From positions 2,728,001-2,792,000 of the forward strand of contig NZ_BBZB01000001.1 in assembly GCF_001269985.1 (NCBI RefSeq): DNA of 64,000 nt, given 5' to 3'. Both the position numbers and the translations under genes were made by a program. Position 1 is the stretch's first letter; every line of letters starts with the position of its first letter. This document shows positions 36,697 through 48,660 of the stretch, piece by piece. The notes under the pieces were generated by a model that saw nothing but the letters and a program-made list of their open reading frames with translations, did not search any database and had not been told where the DNA came from. This DNA is from Pseudoalteromonas sp. '520P1 No. 423' (lineage in GTDB: Bacteria; Pseudomonadota; Gammaproteobacteria; Enterobacterales; Alteromonadaceae).

Positions 36697-37317
36697 ATGA
36701 GTCAAAAAAATTCACAAAATAAGCATGAGATCGTTGAAAAAAATGTTGGTTTATTCGCAATATTAACGATTTTTGCAATTAGTTTTGGTGCGTTAGTTGA
36801 AATTACTCCACTTATGTTCCAAAAAGATACGACTGAACCTGTAGATGGATTACGTCCGTTAACAGCTTTAGAAATGGAAGGCCGTGATATTTATGTGCGC
36901 GAAGGTTGTTATAACTGTCACTCACAAATGATCCGACCATTCCGTGATGAAGTTGAGCGCTACGGCCATTACTCTGTTGCAGGTGAAAGCGTATGGAACC
37001 ACCCTTTCCAATGGGGTTCTAAGCGTACAGGTCCTGATTTAGCTCGTGTTGGTGGTCGCTATTCTGACGATTGGCAATATGCACATCTAATGGATCCGCG
37101 TTCAGTAGTACCTGAGTCTAATATGCCAGCTTTCCCGTGGTTAGATGAAAATGTACTTGATGGTGAACTAATCGCTAAAAAACTAGAAGTTTTTAAAGGT
37201 TTTGGTGTGCCATACACAGATGAAGATATTGCTGGTGCTAAAGCTGCAGTTAAAGGTAAAACAGAAATGGAAGCCTTGATTGCATATTTACAACAGCTTG
37301 GTACTCATCTGAAATAA
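36697..37317 (+). CDS. ccoO: Cytochrome c oxidase cbb3-type, subunit II
   Basis: A 206-residue membrane-anchored monoheme cytochrome c. One N-terminal helix (about 18-40) is followed by the heme motif CYNCH at residues 71-75. The distal methionine is probably in [11 protein letters not shown]. It passes electrons from CcoP to CcoN. It lies 10 nt after ccoN. Confidence 0.97.
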   Translation: MSQKNSQNKHEIVEKNVGLFAILTIFAISFGALVEITPLMFQKDTTEPVDGLRPLTALEMEGRDIYVREGCYNCHSQMIRPFRDEVERYGHYSVAGESVWNHPFQWGSKRTGPDLARVGGRYSDDWQYAHLMDPRSVVPESNMPAFPWLDENVLDGELIAKKLEVFKGFGVPYTDEDIAGAKAAVKGKTEMEALIAYLQQLGTHLK

Positions 37318-37338
37318 TTTTTTATAGGTTAAAGAATT

Positions 37339-37524
37339 ATGGATTACGGAACATTCAGAGGCATATTTACTCTGGTTTTAATGGTACTTTTTATTGTTAT
37401 CGTTTGGTGGGCATTTAGCAAGCGTACTAAGTCAAAGTTTGACGAAGCTGCTAATGCGATTTTCGAAGACGAAAAAAAGCACGAAACGACAATCAACGAT
37501 AAAGAAAAGGAGTCTGAGAAATGA
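37339..37524 (+). CDS. ccoQ: cbb3 oxidase subunit CcoQ
   Basis: A 61-residue single-helix protein (helix about 9-27, LVLMVLFIVIVWWAFS) with a charged cytoplasmic tail. CcoQ stabilises the oxidase complex. It overlaps ccoP by 4 nt (ATGA), which shows coupling. Confidence 0.92.
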   Translation: MDYGTFRGIFTLVLMVLFIVIVWWAFSKRTKSKFDEAANAIFEDEKKHETTINDKEKESEK

Positions 37525-38486
37525 CTAGCTTTTGGAGCATTTGGGTCGTCGTTTTAACACTAGCATGTTTAGCTATTGTTTTTGGCTTATTAGTTTGGAA
37601 CTTAACGAACTATGCTGGGGTTGAAGAAGGCGAAAGTTGTGGCCATGAATTTGATGGCATTGAAGAATTAAATAATCCACTCCCTAAGTGGTGGACTTAT
37701 ATGTTCTTCGCAACATTTATATGGGCTGTTTATTATCTAGCTGCTTACCCAGGTTTAGGTAACTGGGAAGGTTTAGGTAATTGGACAAGTTCAAATCAGG
37801 GTATTAAATCTCTTGCAGAATCAAAGCAAGCGGTAATTGATGCCAAAGCAGCAGGTAAAACGGTTCAACTTGATGTTGAAATGCGTAAAGCAGAAGAAAA
37901 GTTTGGTCCTTTATTCGAATCTTTCGCTAAACGTGACATCAAAGATCTTGCAACTGATGAACAAGCGTTAGAAATCGGTCAGCGTTTATTTTCGCAAAAC
38001 TGTGCTCAATGTCATGGTTCAGATGCACGTGGTTACCAAGGTTTTCCAGATCTTACTGATAACGATTGGTTATATGGTGGTTCTCCTGCACAAATAAAAG
38101 AGACTTTAATGAACGGGCGTATCGCTCAAATGCCACCTTGGGGTGATGCACTTGGCGAACAAGGCGTAAAAGAAATGACAGCATTTGTTTTAAGCTTATC
38201 TGGTCGTAAAGTTAATCAAAAAGACGCTAAAGCAGGCGAAGCTAAGTTTGCTATGTGTTCTGCTTGTCACGGTGCAGATGGTAAAGGGTCACTCGCTCAT
38301 AATTTACCATTTGGCGCACCAAATTTAACAGATAAAGTTTGGTTATATGGTGGCTCACAACGCGCTGTAGAAGAAACTTTAGTTAAAGGTCGTGCCGGTG
38401 TAATGCCTGCTTGGAAAGATATATTAGGTGAAGATAAAGTACATATCATCAGTGCTTATGTTTACAGTTTATCTAATTCTAAGTAA
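37521..38486 (+). CDS. ccoP: Cytochrome c oxidase cbb3-type, subunit III
   Basis: A 321-residue diheme cytochrome c. Two N-terminal helices (about 5-27 and 57-77) anchor it. The heme motifs are CAQCH (161-165) and CSACH (246-250), each with a later methionine (AQMPPWG, GVMPAWK). It takes electrons from soluble cytochrome c. It ends the ccoNOQP operon before a strong terminator. Confidence 0.97.
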   Translation: MTSFWSIWVVVLTLACLAIVFGLLVWNLTNYAGVEEGESCGHEFDGIEELNNPLPKWWTYMFFATFIWAVYYLAAYPGLGNWEGLGNWTSSNQGIKSLAESKQAVIDAKAAGKTVQLDVEMRKAEEKFGPLFESFAKRDIKDLATDEQALEIGQRLFSQNCAQCHGSDARGYQGFPDLTDNDWLYGGSPAQIKETLMNGRIAQMPPWGDALGEQGVKEMTAFVLSLSGRKVNQKDAKAGEAKFAMCSACHGADGKGSLAHNLPFGAPNLTDKVWLYGGSQRAVEETLVKGRAGVMPAWKDILGEDKVHIISAYVYSLSNSK

Positions 38487-38503
38487 ACATTTTTAAATGG
38501 ATG

Positions 38504-38529
38504 AAAGCCTCCTTTTGGAGGCTTTTTTT
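38504..38529 (+). terminator. Terminator after ccoP
   Basis: AAAGCCTCC (38504-38512) and GGAGGCTTT (38517-38525) pair around TTTT and are followed by a T-run. It separates the structural genes from the assembly genes. Confidence 0.88.
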
Positions 38530-38606
38530 ATGCCTAAAATCTATGCTTTTGTCGTAAATTCAAGTAAAATACGACCTAAATTTATTTGATTAAGACGCTT
38601 CAGAAA

Positions 38607-39107
38607 ATGACAAAAACTCTTCCCTGGTATAAGCAATTCTGGCCTTGGTTTTTACTATTTATTCCATTAGCAACTGTTGTTGCATGTACTATTTTTGCAT
38701 ATATCGCATTTTCAAATACACCGGATATGGTAGTTGATGATTACTACAAAAAAGGTAAAGCAATCAATTTAGATTTAGCCAAATTTGATAAAGCAAAAGC
38801 ACTTTACTTACATGGCGATTTAAAAATAAATAATGATACTGTGTCGTTTAAATTCACTAAAGGTGAAAATAATAATGTGCCTTCTTTAAAAGTCTCTTTT
38901 TACCATACAACGATTAAAGCGCACGATTTTACAGTCATGCTAACTAAAAATGGTAATGGTGAATTTACCGCTTTAACGGATAAAATTATTGATGGTCGTT
39001 TTAATATATTTATCGAACCATTTGACAGTGTTTGGAAACTAAAAGAAACCATTAAGTTACCTTACGAGCAAGCGTTTAAAATCTCACCACAATATAATAA
39101 AAAATAA
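38607..39107 (+). CDS. ccoH: FixH/CcoH-family oxidase assembly protein
   Basis: A 166-residue protein with one N-terminal membrane helix (PWFLLFIPLATVVACTIFAYIAF) followed by the family motif NTPDMVVDDYYKKGKAIN and a beta-rich periplasmic domain. It is needed for cbb3 assembly. I use the ATG at 38607; a TTG 21 nt earlier is possible. It lies 7 nt before ccoI. Confidence 0.88.
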   Translation: MTKTLPWYKQFWPWFLLFIPLATVVACTIFAYIAFSNTPDMVVDDYYKKGKAINLDLAKFDKAKALYLHGDLKINNDTVSFKFTKGENNNVPSLKVSFYHTTIKAHDFTVMLTKNGNGEFTALTDKIIDGRFNIFIEPFDSVWKLKETIKLPYEQAFKISPQYNKK

Positions 39108-39114
39108 GTAATCT

Positions 39115-41517
39115 ATGACACACCCCAAAGAACATGCCTTTTCTTCACAATCTGAATGTTTTCATTGTCTTGAAAGTATCCCTTTGGGGTTTATTCAAAC
39201 TGTAGAATACGATAATCAAGCGCAACCTGTTTGCTGTATCGGTTGCCAAGCTGTTGCTGAATCTATCATTTCTTCTGGTATGACTGATTATTATAAATTT
39301 AGGACCACTGCTGCTGGAAAAGTACAAGAACTGATCCCTGAGCAATTATTAATGTTCAAAAGTTATGATGATGACGATATTCAAGAAGATTTCATACATC
39401 ATTCGGGCGAGTTATCAGAAGTTTTACTCAGCGTTGAAGGCATTAGCTGTGCCGCCTGTGCTTGGTTAATCGAAAAAAAATTATTATCTTTAGGTCATAT
39501 CACGCGAGTCGATGTAAATACATCGACACACCGTGCAATGATCTTGTGGGATAAATCACAACTTAAATTAAGTACTATTATTGAAGGTTTGGCGCGTATT
39601 GGATATAAAGTATACCCTTTTCAGCCAGATGTAGAAGAAGCTCAAAAACAACAAGTTGCCAAGTCATATGTACGCCGACTTGGTGTTGCAGGTATTATGA
39701 CAATGCAAGTTATGATGTTTGCCTTTGCTTTATATTTTGATATTTTTTCCGATATGGAAGATGACTTTGAGCAATATTTTAGATGGATCAGCTTCGTTTT
39801 AGCCTCTCCAGTAATTCTTTATTCTGCCCTACCCTTTTTAACCAGTGCCATGCGCGCACTAAAAGTAAAACAACTCAATATGGACTTGCCTGTTTCCTTA
39901 GCTATTTTTGGGGCATATATTGCAAGCACTTGGGCAACAGTTTTTAATACTGGTGAAGTCTACTTTGAATCAATTTGTATGTTCACTTTCCTTTTATTAT
40001 TAGGCAAGTATTTAGAGTTTAGAGCACGTTTAAAAGCCAGTGAATTCACTTCTAACTTACAAAAGCTATTACCACTAACAGCACGTATTGTAGATAATTT
40101 TAAAGAACAAATAATCGCAGCAAAAAAGCTAAAACTTAAAGATATCATTTTAGTTAAACCTGGTGAAATCATTCCAGCTGATGGTGTAGTGATTGAGGGT
40201 GAGACCACAGTTGATGAATCGATGATGACAGGCGAGCATCAGGCTGTTACTAAAGAAATCAATACTCAGGTTTATGCTGGTACAACTAACCATGATGGTT
40301 TAGTTAAAATCAGTGTCAACCAACTTGGCACGCATACCCTAATAAATCAAATTGTTAGCCTACAAAATAAAGCCCTTACCAATCGCCCTAAACTTGCTGA
40401 AATTACCGACAAAGTTGCTCAGTGGTTTGTCGCCGTTTTATTAGTTGTTGCAGGCTTTACTGCCACATATTGGTATGGCATAGACCCACAGCACGCATTT
40501 TGGATCACAATATCAGTGTTAGTGGCAACTTGTCCCTGCGCATTAAGTCTTGCTATCCCTACTGCATTGACGTGCAGTGTGGCAAACTTAACCAAAAAAG
40601 GCTTATTAATAAAGAAAGCACATGTACTCGAAACCCTCACAAAAATAGATTCTTTTGCATTTGATAAAACAGGCACGTTAACTGAGGGATGTTTTACAAT
40701 CAAAAAGTCCCATTATTTAGATAATCGTTACGATAAAAATACAATTTTAGCTTTAGCTTCAGGTTTAGAATTTCATTCACAACACCCTATTGCTAAGGCT
40801 TTTAATTTTGATACTTCGTCTTTAGAACCTTTGACTGATGTTACTATTGAGACCGGTTTTGGTATTAAAGGATTATATCAAGGTCAAGATATCGCCATAG
40901 GTAAAAATGGCTGGTTTAACGCTCTAGAGCTCCCGGTCCAAGTTGTGCTTTATATTAACGAAAAACCTATCGCTGCATTTGAACTTGAAGACAAAATACG
41001 TGATCGTGCACAACAGTTAATATCTTTTCTTAAAGATAAAAACTTAAATACTCACTTATTAACAGGCGACCCTTCACAGGCAGGGCCTGACCTTGCAAAA
41101 ATATTATCTTTAGATGAAGTACAAACGGGCTGTAGCCCCGCTCAAAAACAAAACTACGTTGCTAATATCATTAAACAAAATCATGTTGTTGCTATGGTAG
41201 GTGATGGCGTTAATGACAGTCCAGTATTTAATACTGCACATTTGTCGATTGCTATGGAATCTGGTGCCGATATTTCTAAAAACACAGCCGATGTTGTGCT
41301 ATTAAATAGTGATCTAAGCTCCATTGAACATTTAATTAAAATCAGTCATAAGACACGTCGTATTGTAAAGCAAAACTTAGCCCTTTCACTTGCATATAAT
41401 GGATCAATTTTACCTTTAGCTGCAATGGGCATGGTTCAACCTTGGATGGCTGTTATTGGCATGTCAGCCAGTTCTATAATCGTGATAACAAATTCATTAA
41501 GACTATTAAAACCATAA
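39115..41517 (+). CDS. ccoI: Copper-type P1B ATPase for cbb3 assembly
   Basis: FixI/CcoI exports copper toward the periplasm for oxidase maturation. It has an N-terminal Cys cluster (CFHC, CCIGC), an HMA-type domain with CAAC at residues 112-115, the intramembrane CPC in ATCPCALSLAIP, the phosphorylation site DKTGTLTEG and the hinge MVGDGVNDSPV. At 800 residues it fits the family. It is followed closely by ccoS. Confidence 0.95.
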   Translation: MTHPKEHAFSSQSECFHCLESIPLGFIQTVEYDNQAQPVCCIGCQAVAESIISSGMTDYYKFRTTAAGKVQELIPEQLLMFKSYDDDDIQEDFIHHSGELSEVLLSVEGISCAACAWLIEKKLLSLGHITRVDVNTSTHRAMILWDKSQLKLSTIIEGLARIGYKVYPFQPDVEEAQKQQVAKSYVRRLGVAGIMTMQVMMFAFALYFDIFSDMEDDFEQYFRWISFVLASPVILYSALPFLTSAMRALKVKQLNMDLPVSLAIFGAYIASTWATVFNTGEVYFESICMFTFLLLLGKYLEFRARLKASEFTSNLQKLLPLTARIVDNFKEQIIAAKKLKLKDIILVKPGEIIPADGVVIEGETTVDESMMTGEHQAVTKEINTQVYAGTTNHDGLVKISVNQLGTHTLINQIVSLQNKALTNRPKLAEITDKVAQWFVAVLLVVAGFTATYWYGIDPQHAFWITISVLVATCPCALSLAIPTALTCSVANLTKKGLLIKKAHVLETLTKIDSFAFDKTGTLTEGCFTIKKSHYLDNRYDKNTILALASGLEFHSQHPIAKAFNFDTSSLEPLTDVTIETGFGIKGLYQGQDIAIGKNGWFNALELPVQVVLYINEKPIAAFELEDKIRDRAQQLISFLKDKNLNTHLLTGDPSQAGPDLAKILSLDEVQTGCSPAQKQNYVANIIKQNHVVAMVGDGVNDSPVFNTAHLSIAMESGADISKNTADVVLLNSDLSSIEHLIKISHKTRRIVKQNLALSLAYNGSILPLAAMGMVQPWMAVIGMSASSIIVITNSLRLLKP

Positions 41518-41533
41518 CAAAGGTATTGAAATA

Positions 41534-41728
41534 ATGAGTATTATTTATGTATTAATTCCGATAGCAATTATATTTGTGATCATTGCCATCGCAGTTTTTT
41601 TCTGGGCAGTTAAAAGCGAACAATTTTCTGACTTAGACAAACAAGCCCACAGTATCTTATTTGACGAAAGTGAAAATAAAAATAAGTCGAACAAAAGTAA
41701 AGATCATAAGAATAATAACCCATTATGA
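41534..41728 (+). CDS. ccoS: cbb3 oxidase maturation protein CcoS
   Basis: A 64-residue single-helix protein with the family core FFWAVKSEQFSDLDKQAHSILFDE and a lysine- and asparagine-rich tail. It is needed for cofactor insertion. It overlaps the next gene by 4 nt. Confidence 0.92.
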   Translation: MSIIYVLIPIAIIFVIIAIAVFFWAVKSEQFSDLDKQAHSILFDESENKNKSNKSKDHKNNNPL

Positions 41729-42399
41729 CAGAGTCTTTATTTCTAACCGCTTTTTTTATGGGTCTAGCTGGCAGTGGGCACTGTATTGCTATGTGTGGTG
41801 GTATTGCATCATCTTTACAATTTGCGATTGAAGACAAAAACAAAGCACAACAATATGCCCTACTTTATACTTTAGGCCGATTATTAAGCTATAGTCTTTG
41901 CGGCGCTTTAGTAGGTGGCATTAGTTCTGTTTTTGCTAAACAATCAAACAATTTTTCTTTATTTTTATCTTTTATAAGTGGTATTTTTATGGTGCTTGTA
42001 GGCCTATATATCATGCGTTTGACAGCAAGCTTAAATTGGTTAGAAAAATTTGGGAAATTAGCAATATGGCAGCATATTGTTAAATTGAATAAGTACTTAT
42101 TACCACTCAATACAAAGAAAAAAGCATTGGCATATGGTGCGCTTTGGGGCTGGTTACCTTGTGGATTAGTTTATTCTGCATTAACTTGGGCTATCACAAC
42201 ACAAAGTGCGAGTTCAGGCGCACTATTTATGGCTAGTTTTGCTTTAGGCACCTTACCTGCCATGATAGGGTTAAGTTTTGCAGCACAAACTATCAATAAC
42301 TGGCTCAATAACAGCATAATCCGTATTGTTCTAGGTAATATTTTAGTATTTTACGGTTTATACCTTTTAGCTATTGCAGCCCAAAACGCACTGCATTAA
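41725..42399 (+). CDS. TauE/SafE-like membrane protein of the cbb3 assembly cluster
   Basis: A 224-residue protein with six hydrophobic helices. The motif GLAGSGHCIAMCGGIASSLQ near the N-terminus and GALWGWLPCGLVYSAL later are typical of the DsbD-like 'sulfite exporter' proteins found after ccoS. The conserved cysteines suggest metal or thiol transfer. Position points to a role in oxidase maturation. Confidence 0.87.
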   Translation: MTESLFLTAFFMGLAGSGHCIAMCGGIASSLQFAIEDKNKAQQYALLYTLGRLLSYSLCGALVGGISSVFAKQSNNFSLFLSFISGIFMVLVGLYIMRLTASLNWLEKFGKLAIWQHIVKLNKYLLPLNTKKKALAYGALWGWLPCGLVYSALTWAITTQSASSGALFMASFALGTLPAMIGLSFAAQTINNWLNNSIIRIVLGNILVFYGLYLLAIAAQNALH

Positions 42400-42433
42400 T
42401 CTATACTCGTAGTTTAAAATAGACGGAATTTCA

Positions 42434-43177
42434 ATGGGTCTGAAAAATAAAATACCGACAAGTTCAAATTGCCAAATTAGCTGTAATAGTTGTAGCATCA
42501 GTCAGTTATGCTTACCTGTAACACTTAATGAAAGCGAAATGGGTAAACTTGATGATATCATCGAACGTAAAAAACCATTTCATAAAGGTGATTTACTATT
42601 TGAAGCCGGCAAAAAATTAAATTCTATTTTTGCGGTCCGCTCAGGTTCGTTTAAATCTTATACCATCTCTGAACAAGGTGATGAGCAAATCACTGACTTT
42701 CATCTAGCAGGTGATATTATTGGTTTTGATGGTATATTTAAAATGGAACATCAAAGTTATTCACAAGCTATGGAGACAGCTATGGTGTGTGAAATCCCTT
42801 TCACTACTTTAGATGAGTTATCTGGAAAATTACCAAAATTACGCCAACAAATAATGCGCATGATGAGTAGTGAAATCAACTACGATCAAGAGATGTTATT
42901 ACTTTTAAACAAAAAAACAGCAAAAGAAAGATTAGCTGCTTTTATTTGTAATTTATCTCAACGATTTGGTGAACGTGGTTTTTCTAAAAAAGAATTTAGA
43001 TTAACTATGACACGTGGAGAAATTGGAAACTACCTTGGTTTAACAGTGGAAACCATTAGTCGACTATTGAGCCGCTTCCAAAAGTCAGATGTAATAAAAG
43101 TTGAAGGTAAATTCATTACCATTATTGATCTTGAGCAATTGAATACAATTGCAGGTACCAAATCTAAAAGCGAATAA
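42434..43177 (+). CDS. fnr: FNR-type oxygen-sensing regulator (FNR/EtrA)
   Basis: A 247-residue CRP-fold protein. The iron-sulfur ligands C17, C20 and C26 lie in [10 protein letters not shown], with C119 in AMVCEIPF. The C-terminal helix-turn-helix [21 protein letters not shown] has the E-xx-S-R contacts that read TTGAT. It switches genes for low oxygen, presumably including the adjacent cbb3 operon. Order fnr-uspE-ttcA resembles that of other gammaproteobacteria. Confidence 0.96.
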   Translation: MGLKNKIPTSSNCQISCNSCSISQLCLPVTLNESEMGKLDDIIERKKPFHKGDLLFEAGKKLNSIFAVRSGSFKSYTISEQGDEQITDFHLAGDIIGFDGIFKMEHQSYSQAMETAMVCEIPFTTLDELSGKLPKLRQQIMRMMSSEINYDQEMLLLLNKKTAKERLAAFICNLSQRFGERGFSKKEFRLTMTRGEIGNYLGLTVETISRLLSRFQKSDVIKVEGKFITIIDLEQLNTIAGTKSKSE

Positions 43178-43277
43178 TTTCGTCTTTGTATATTGATCTT
43201 AGAGAATTTTTTTCATTTAAACCTGTTAAATCTGCTAACTTAACTTACACTAAAAGTAAGCAAATTTGAGAGGTTAA

Positions 43278-44207
43278 ATGATGAATACAATAAAAAAAAT
43301 ACTTGCAGTAATTGATCCAAGTAAATCAGAACAAGCCGCTTTAAAACGTTCATTTGAATTAGCACAAAAATCTGGTGCTAAAATCACCGCATTTTTAACC
43401 ATATATGATTTTTCCTATGAAATGACGACGATGCTATCTCTTGATGAAAGAGAGGCTATGCGTAGTGCTGTTATAAATGACAGAATTTCATGGATTAATT
43501 CATTAATAGAGCAATACAAAGAAACTTTAGATATTGACTGCAAGGTTATCTGGCATAATCGCCCTTTCGAATCAATTATACAAACCGTACTTAATGAAAA
43601 CTACGATATTGTTTTAAAAGGTACCCACGAACATGCAACTTTAAAATCAGTGATATTTACGCCAACTGACTGGCATTTAATTAGAAAATCTCCTTGCCCT
43701 GTATTATTAATAAAAGAGCACTCATGGCCTGCAAAAGGCAATATTATCGCAGCTGTAAATGTTTCTGCTGATGATGAACAACATCTTGCTCTTAATCAAA
43801 GAATAATGAATGATGCAAAATTCATTTCAAACCTCATCGATGGCAATTTACATATTGTAAATTCCTTCCCTGGCACACCAGTTAATATTGCTATTGAAAT
43901 TCCTGAATTTGATCCCACTCAATTTAATGAAACTGTTAAAGAGCATCATACACAGGCATGCCACGAACTTGCACAACAGCATGATATTCCCCAAAACCAA
44001 TGTCATATTAAAGAAGGCTTGCCAGAAGATATCATACCCATTATTGCTAATGAATTGGATGCTGAGTTAATCGTTATGGGCACAATTGGCAGAACGGGGC
44101 TTAGTGCAGCTTTAATTGGTAATACAGCTGAACATGTGATTGATAGCTTAAATTGTGATGTACTTGCTTTAAAACCTGATGGTTATATTAGCCCATTGGC
44201 TAAATAA
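43278..44207 (+). CDS. uspE: Universal stress protein E
   Basis: A 309-residue tandem UspA protein. The first domain (about 1-150) begins IKKILAVIDPSKSEQ. The second has the nucleotide-binding pattern MGTIGRTGLSAALIGNTAEHVI. GAGAGG precedes the start. It lies beside fnr, as in related genomes, in keeping with growth-arrest and anaerobic stress roles. Confidence 0.93.
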   Translation: MMNTIKKILAVIDPSKSEQAALKRSFELAQKSGAKITAFLTIYDFSYEMTTMLSLDEREAMRSAVINDRISWINSLIEQYKETLDIDCKVIWHNRPFESIIQTVLNENYDIVLKGTHEHATLKSVIFTPTDWHLIRKSPCPVLLIKEHSWPAKGNIIAAVNVSADDEQHLALNQRIMNDAKFISNLIDGNLHIVNSFPGTPVNIAIEIPEFDPTQFNETVKEHHTQACHELAQQHDIPQNQCHIKEGLPEDIIPIIANELDAELIVMGTIGRTGLSAALIGNTAEHVIDSLNCDVLALKPDGYISPLAK

Positions 44208-44213
44208 CCTTAT

Positions 44214-44250
44214 GTGGCTATCAATCTAAGATAGCCACCCATATTTTTTG
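44214..44250 (+). terminator. Terminator after uspE
   Basis: GTGGCTATC (44214-44222) pairs with GATAGCCAC (44230-44238) around a 7 nt loop. A T-run follows after a 5 nt gap. Confidence 0.7.
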
Positions 44251-44374
44251 AAAAACAACAAACACTCTCTCACCAATTTCACTAAAAAATATTTTTACTC
44301 GCTAACTTTTAATTTTGCTTTATAATACTGCGCTAATTTTAGCTCAGCTTTCTATTATCATTATAGGGTCCTTA

Positions 44375-45307
44375 ATGTCATCACCTGCTTCACATTCTGC
44401 TCAAACCAAGGCTAAACACACTTTAAATAAATTAGAAAAACGCCTAAGACGTAGCACGGGGCAGGCTATTAATGATTTTAATATGATAGAAGATGGTGAT
44501 CGCATCATGGTATGTTTATCTGGTGGTAAGGATAGCTATGCGATGCTAGGTATCTTAATGCAATTAAAACGTGTTGCTCCTATCAAATTTGAATTAGTCG
44601 CGGTTAACTTAGATCAAAAGCAGCCGGGGTTTCCCGAACATATCTTACCTGAATATCTAGAAACGTTAGATATTGAATACAAAATTGTTGAAGAAAATAC
44701 CTATAAAATTGTGACCGATATAATTGAAGAAGGTAAAACAACTTGTTCATTATGTTCTCGCTTAAGACGCGGTATTTTGTATCGTACAGCTAAAGAGCTA
44801 AAAGCTACCAAAATAGCCTTAGGCCACCATAGAGATGACATGATAGAAACCATGTTTTTAAATATGTTTTATGGCGGAAAATTAAAAGGTATGCCAGCAA
44901 AGCTTGCCAGTGATAATGGTGAGCATATGGTTATTCGCCCGCTCGCATACTGTAAAGAAGAAGAAATAGCACAATACGCCCAACTAAAAGAATTCCCTAT
45001 CATTCCTTGTAACTTATGTGGTTCACAAGAGAATCTTCAAAGACAGAACATAAAAGCCATGATAGCACAATGGGAAGTTGAACATCCTGGTCGTGTAGCG
45101 ACTATGTTCACTGCAATGCAAAACGTTGTACCTTCTCACTTAGCAGATAATTCTATTTTTGATTTCAAAAACCTGCAAAAAACGGGTCTGCCAAATACAG
45201 ATGGCGATGTCGCCCTAGACAAACCAGACATTCCCGCAATTCCTGTCGGTTTAAAGCAAGAACAAGATAGTAATAGCGTTGAAATTCAAGCAATTGAGTT
45301 AAACTAA
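44375..45307 (+). CDS. ttcA: tRNA 2-thiocytidine(32) synthetase
   Basis: TtcA thiolates C32 of certain tRNAs using an iron-sulfur cluster. The PP-loop SGGKDS is at residues 49-54, cluster cysteines are in CSLC (C124, C127), and a later CNLCG supplies further ligands. I place the start at [10 protein letters not shown] (44375), as an upstream in-frame ATG gives a hydrophobic stretch unlike the family. It is 310 residues long. Confidence 0.94.
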   Translation: MSSPASHSAQTKAKHTLNKLEKRLRRSTGQAINDFNMIEDGDRIMVCLSGGKDSYAMLGILMQLKRVAPIKFELVAVNLDQKQPGFPEHILPEYLETLDIEYKIVEENTYKIVTDIIEEGKTTCSLCSRLRRGILYRTAKELKATKIALGHHRDDMIETMFLNMFYGGKLKGMPAKLASDNGEHMVIRPLAYCKEEEIAQYAQLKEFPIIPCNLCGSQENLQRQNIKAMIAQWEVEHPGRVATMFTAMQNVVPSHLADNSIFDFKNLQKTGLPNTDGDVALDKPDIPAIPVGLKQEQDSNSVEIQAIELN

Positions 45308-45321
45308 GTCTATTTTATAAA

Positions 45322-45366
45322 CTCAAAGGAATATTCAAAGTATTTGACTATATTCCTTGAGGTTTT
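45322..45366 (+). terminator. Probable terminator after ttcA
   Basis: CTCAAAGGAATA (45322-45333) pairs with TATTCCTTGAG (45351-45361) with one bulge, followed by GTTTTC. The loop is long (17 nt), so efficiency is uncertain. Confidence 0.55.
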
Positions 45367-45414
45367 CTAGTGCTATAATACGCGCCTTTAATATTTAGCA
45401 TTTATTTAATTACT

Positions 45415-46542
45415 ATGAGCGATAATCATTTGAGCGATTCTTCATCTTCTAATAAAAACACTAAAGTCATCGTTGGCATGTCTGGTGGTGTCGATTCTTC
45501 TGTTTCAGCATATTTATTAATGCAACAAGGCTATCAGGTTGAAGGCTTGTTTATGAAAAATTGGGAAGAAGATGATACAGATGAATATTGTGCTGCATCA
45601 GAAGATTTAAAAGATGCACAAGCAGTGTGTGATAAGTTAGGTATTGAATTACATACAGTTAACTTTGCCGCTGAATACTGGGATAACGTATTTGAGTACT
45701 TTTTAGCTGAATATAAAGCAGGACGTACTCCAAACCCAGATATCATGTGTAATAAAGAAATCAAATTCAAAGCATTTTTACAATTTGCTGCGCAAGCTTT
45801 AAAAGCAGATTACATTGCGACAGGTCATTATGTAAGACGCACAGAAAATAACGGAAAATTTCAGTTATTACGTGGCCTTGATGATAATAAAGATCAAAGC
45901 TACTTCTTATATGCTTTAAGTCATGAACATATCGCACAAACATTGTTCCCTGTTGGTGAATTAGAAAAACCTGAAGTACGTCGTATCGCAGAAGAGCAAA
46001 ACTTAATTACCCATAATAAAAAAGACAGTACGGGTATCTGTTTTATCGGTGAACGTAAGTTTAAAGACTTCCTACAAAAATACTTACCTGCACAACCTGG
46101 TAAAATTGAAGATACCGATGGTAATCAAGTTGGCGATCATGAAGGTTTGATGTATCACACTTTAGGTCAGCGTAAAGGCTTAATGATAGGTGGTATGAAA
46201 GAAGGCTCAGGTGAACCTTGGTATGTTGTTGATAAAGACATGGACCAAAATGTATTAGTTGTTGGTCAAGGCAAAAATCACCCTCGCCTATTTTCAAATG
46301 GTTTAATGGCTAATCAGCTAGACTGGCTAGATAGAACAGGTCCTAAAGGTACTAAACGTTGTACAGTTAAAACACGCTATCGTCAAACAGACTTACCTTG
46401 TACTTTACTTGTAAGTGAAGATGGTTATGCCCGCGTATTATTTGATGAACCACAATCGTCTGTTACACCAGGGCAATCTGCCGTGTTTTATGATGGCGAA
46501 GTGTGTTTAGGCGGCGGTATTATCGATTCAGTGATTAAATAA
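45415..46542 (+). CDS. mnmA: tRNA-specific 2-thiouridylase
   Basis: MnmA makes s2U at the wobble position of Lys, Glu and Gln tRNAs. The PP-loop SGGVDSS is near residue 23, and the catalytic cysteines are in IMCNKEIKF and [28 protein letters not shown] is also typical. The protein has 375 residues, with a short serine- and asparagine-rich N-terminal extension. It is followed 13 nt later by hflD. Confidence 0.96.
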   Translation: MSDNHLSDSSSSNKNTKVIVGMSGGVDSSVSAYLLMQQGYQVEGLFMKNWEEDDTDEYCAASEDLKDAQAVCDKLGIELHTVNFAAEYWDNVFEYFLAEYKAGRTPNPDIMCNKEIKFKAFLQFAAQALKADYIATGHYVRRTENNGKFQLLRGLDDNKDQSYFLYALSHEHIAQTLFPVGELEKPEVRRIAEEQNLITHNKKDSTGICFIGERKFKDFLQKYLPAQPGKIEDTDGNQVGDHEGLMYHTLGQRKGLMIGGMKEGSGEPWYVVDKDMDQNVLVVGQGKNHPRLFSNGLMANQLDWLDRTGPKGTKRCTVKTRYRQTDLPCTLLVSEDGYARVLFDEPQSSVTPGQSAVFYDGEVCLGGGIIDSVIK

Positions 46543-46555
46543 GGTCATACCTAGC

Positions 46556-47155
46556 ATGCAATATCAAGTTATGGCACTTGCTGCCATGTGCCAAGCGGCA
46601 CACATGGTACAAAAGGTAGCACAAGGAAAATCTGTTAATACTTATGACCTTGAAATGATGCTGTCATCTCTAGTTGTCACTGATCCAAACAGCCCAGAAG
46701 AAATTTATCGCAGTCAAGCCGATTTAAAAACAGGGTATCAACTCGTTGTACAGCAACTTGATTCTGGCCCAAAAAAAAGTGTTGAACTAGTAAAATATGT
46801 TGGTGGATTAATCCAATTAGAACGTGCTTTAAATAGCAAACCACAACAATTAAACTTATTAGGCACAAAAATAGAAGATATTAAGCGTCGCTTATCTCAT
46901 TTTGAAATTACACATGAGTCTGTTGTAGCCTGCCTAGCTGATATATACGCTGATGTCGTCAGTCCACTTGGACAGCGTATTCAAGTGTTTGGTGAACCAA
47001 GTTTATTGCAGCAGAAACAAACCCAAAACAAAATCCGTGCATTATTGCTAGTTGGCATTCGTGCTGCTGTTTTATGGCGACAAATGGGCGGTAAACGTCG
47101 TCAATTTATTCTCTCAAAGGGTAAATTGGTACGTACAGCAAAATCTATGATTTAA
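46556..47155 (+). CDS. hflD: High-frequency lysogenization protein HflD homologue
   Basis: A 199-residue helical protein homologous along its whole length to HflD/YcfC (VMALAAMCQAAHMVQKVAQ, IYADVVSPLGQRIQVFGEP, LLVGIRAAVLWRQMGGKRR). In E. coli it binds lambda CII; its core function is not clear. The order mnmA-hflD-purB is conserved in gammaproteobacteria. The ribosome-binding site is weak, suggesting coupling to mnmA. Confidence 0.92.
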   Translation: MQYQVMALAAMCQAAHMVQKVAQGKSVNTYDLEMMLSSLVVTDPNSPEEIYRSQADLKTGYQLVVQQLDSGPKKSVELVKYVGGLIQLERALNSKPQQLNLLGTKIEDIKRRLSHFEITHESVVACLADIYADVVSPLGQRIQVFGEPSLLQQKQTQNKIRALLLVGIRAAVLWRQMGGKRRQFILSKGKLVRTAKSMI

Positions 47156-47160
47156 ATTAT

Positions 47161-47184
47161 CTTATGCCTAACGATAGGCATAAG
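47161..47184 (+). promoter_or_regulatory. Hairpin between hflD and purB
   Basis: CTTATGCCTA and TAGGCATAAG pair perfectly around ACGA. The tail ACTCTTCGT is not a T-run, so it may be a weak terminator or a structure in the purB leader. Confidence 0.45.
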
Positions 47185-47201
47185 ACTCTTCGTATATTTA
47201 A

Positions 47202-48581
<1,380 letters not shown>

Positions 48582-48626
48582 AGCCGCTTTGCGGATTTAT
48601 TAAAACCATTAGCTAGAAATGGAATT

Positions 48627-48660
48627 AAAAGCGAATATGATAATACATATTCGCTTTTTT
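48627..48660 (+). terminator. Terminator after purB
   Basis: AAAAGCGAATATG (48627-48639) and CATATTCGCTTTT (48646-48658) form a 13 bp stem with loop ATAATA, ending in a T-run. A smaller CCGC-TTT-GCGG hairpin lies directly after the purB stop. Confidence 0.88.
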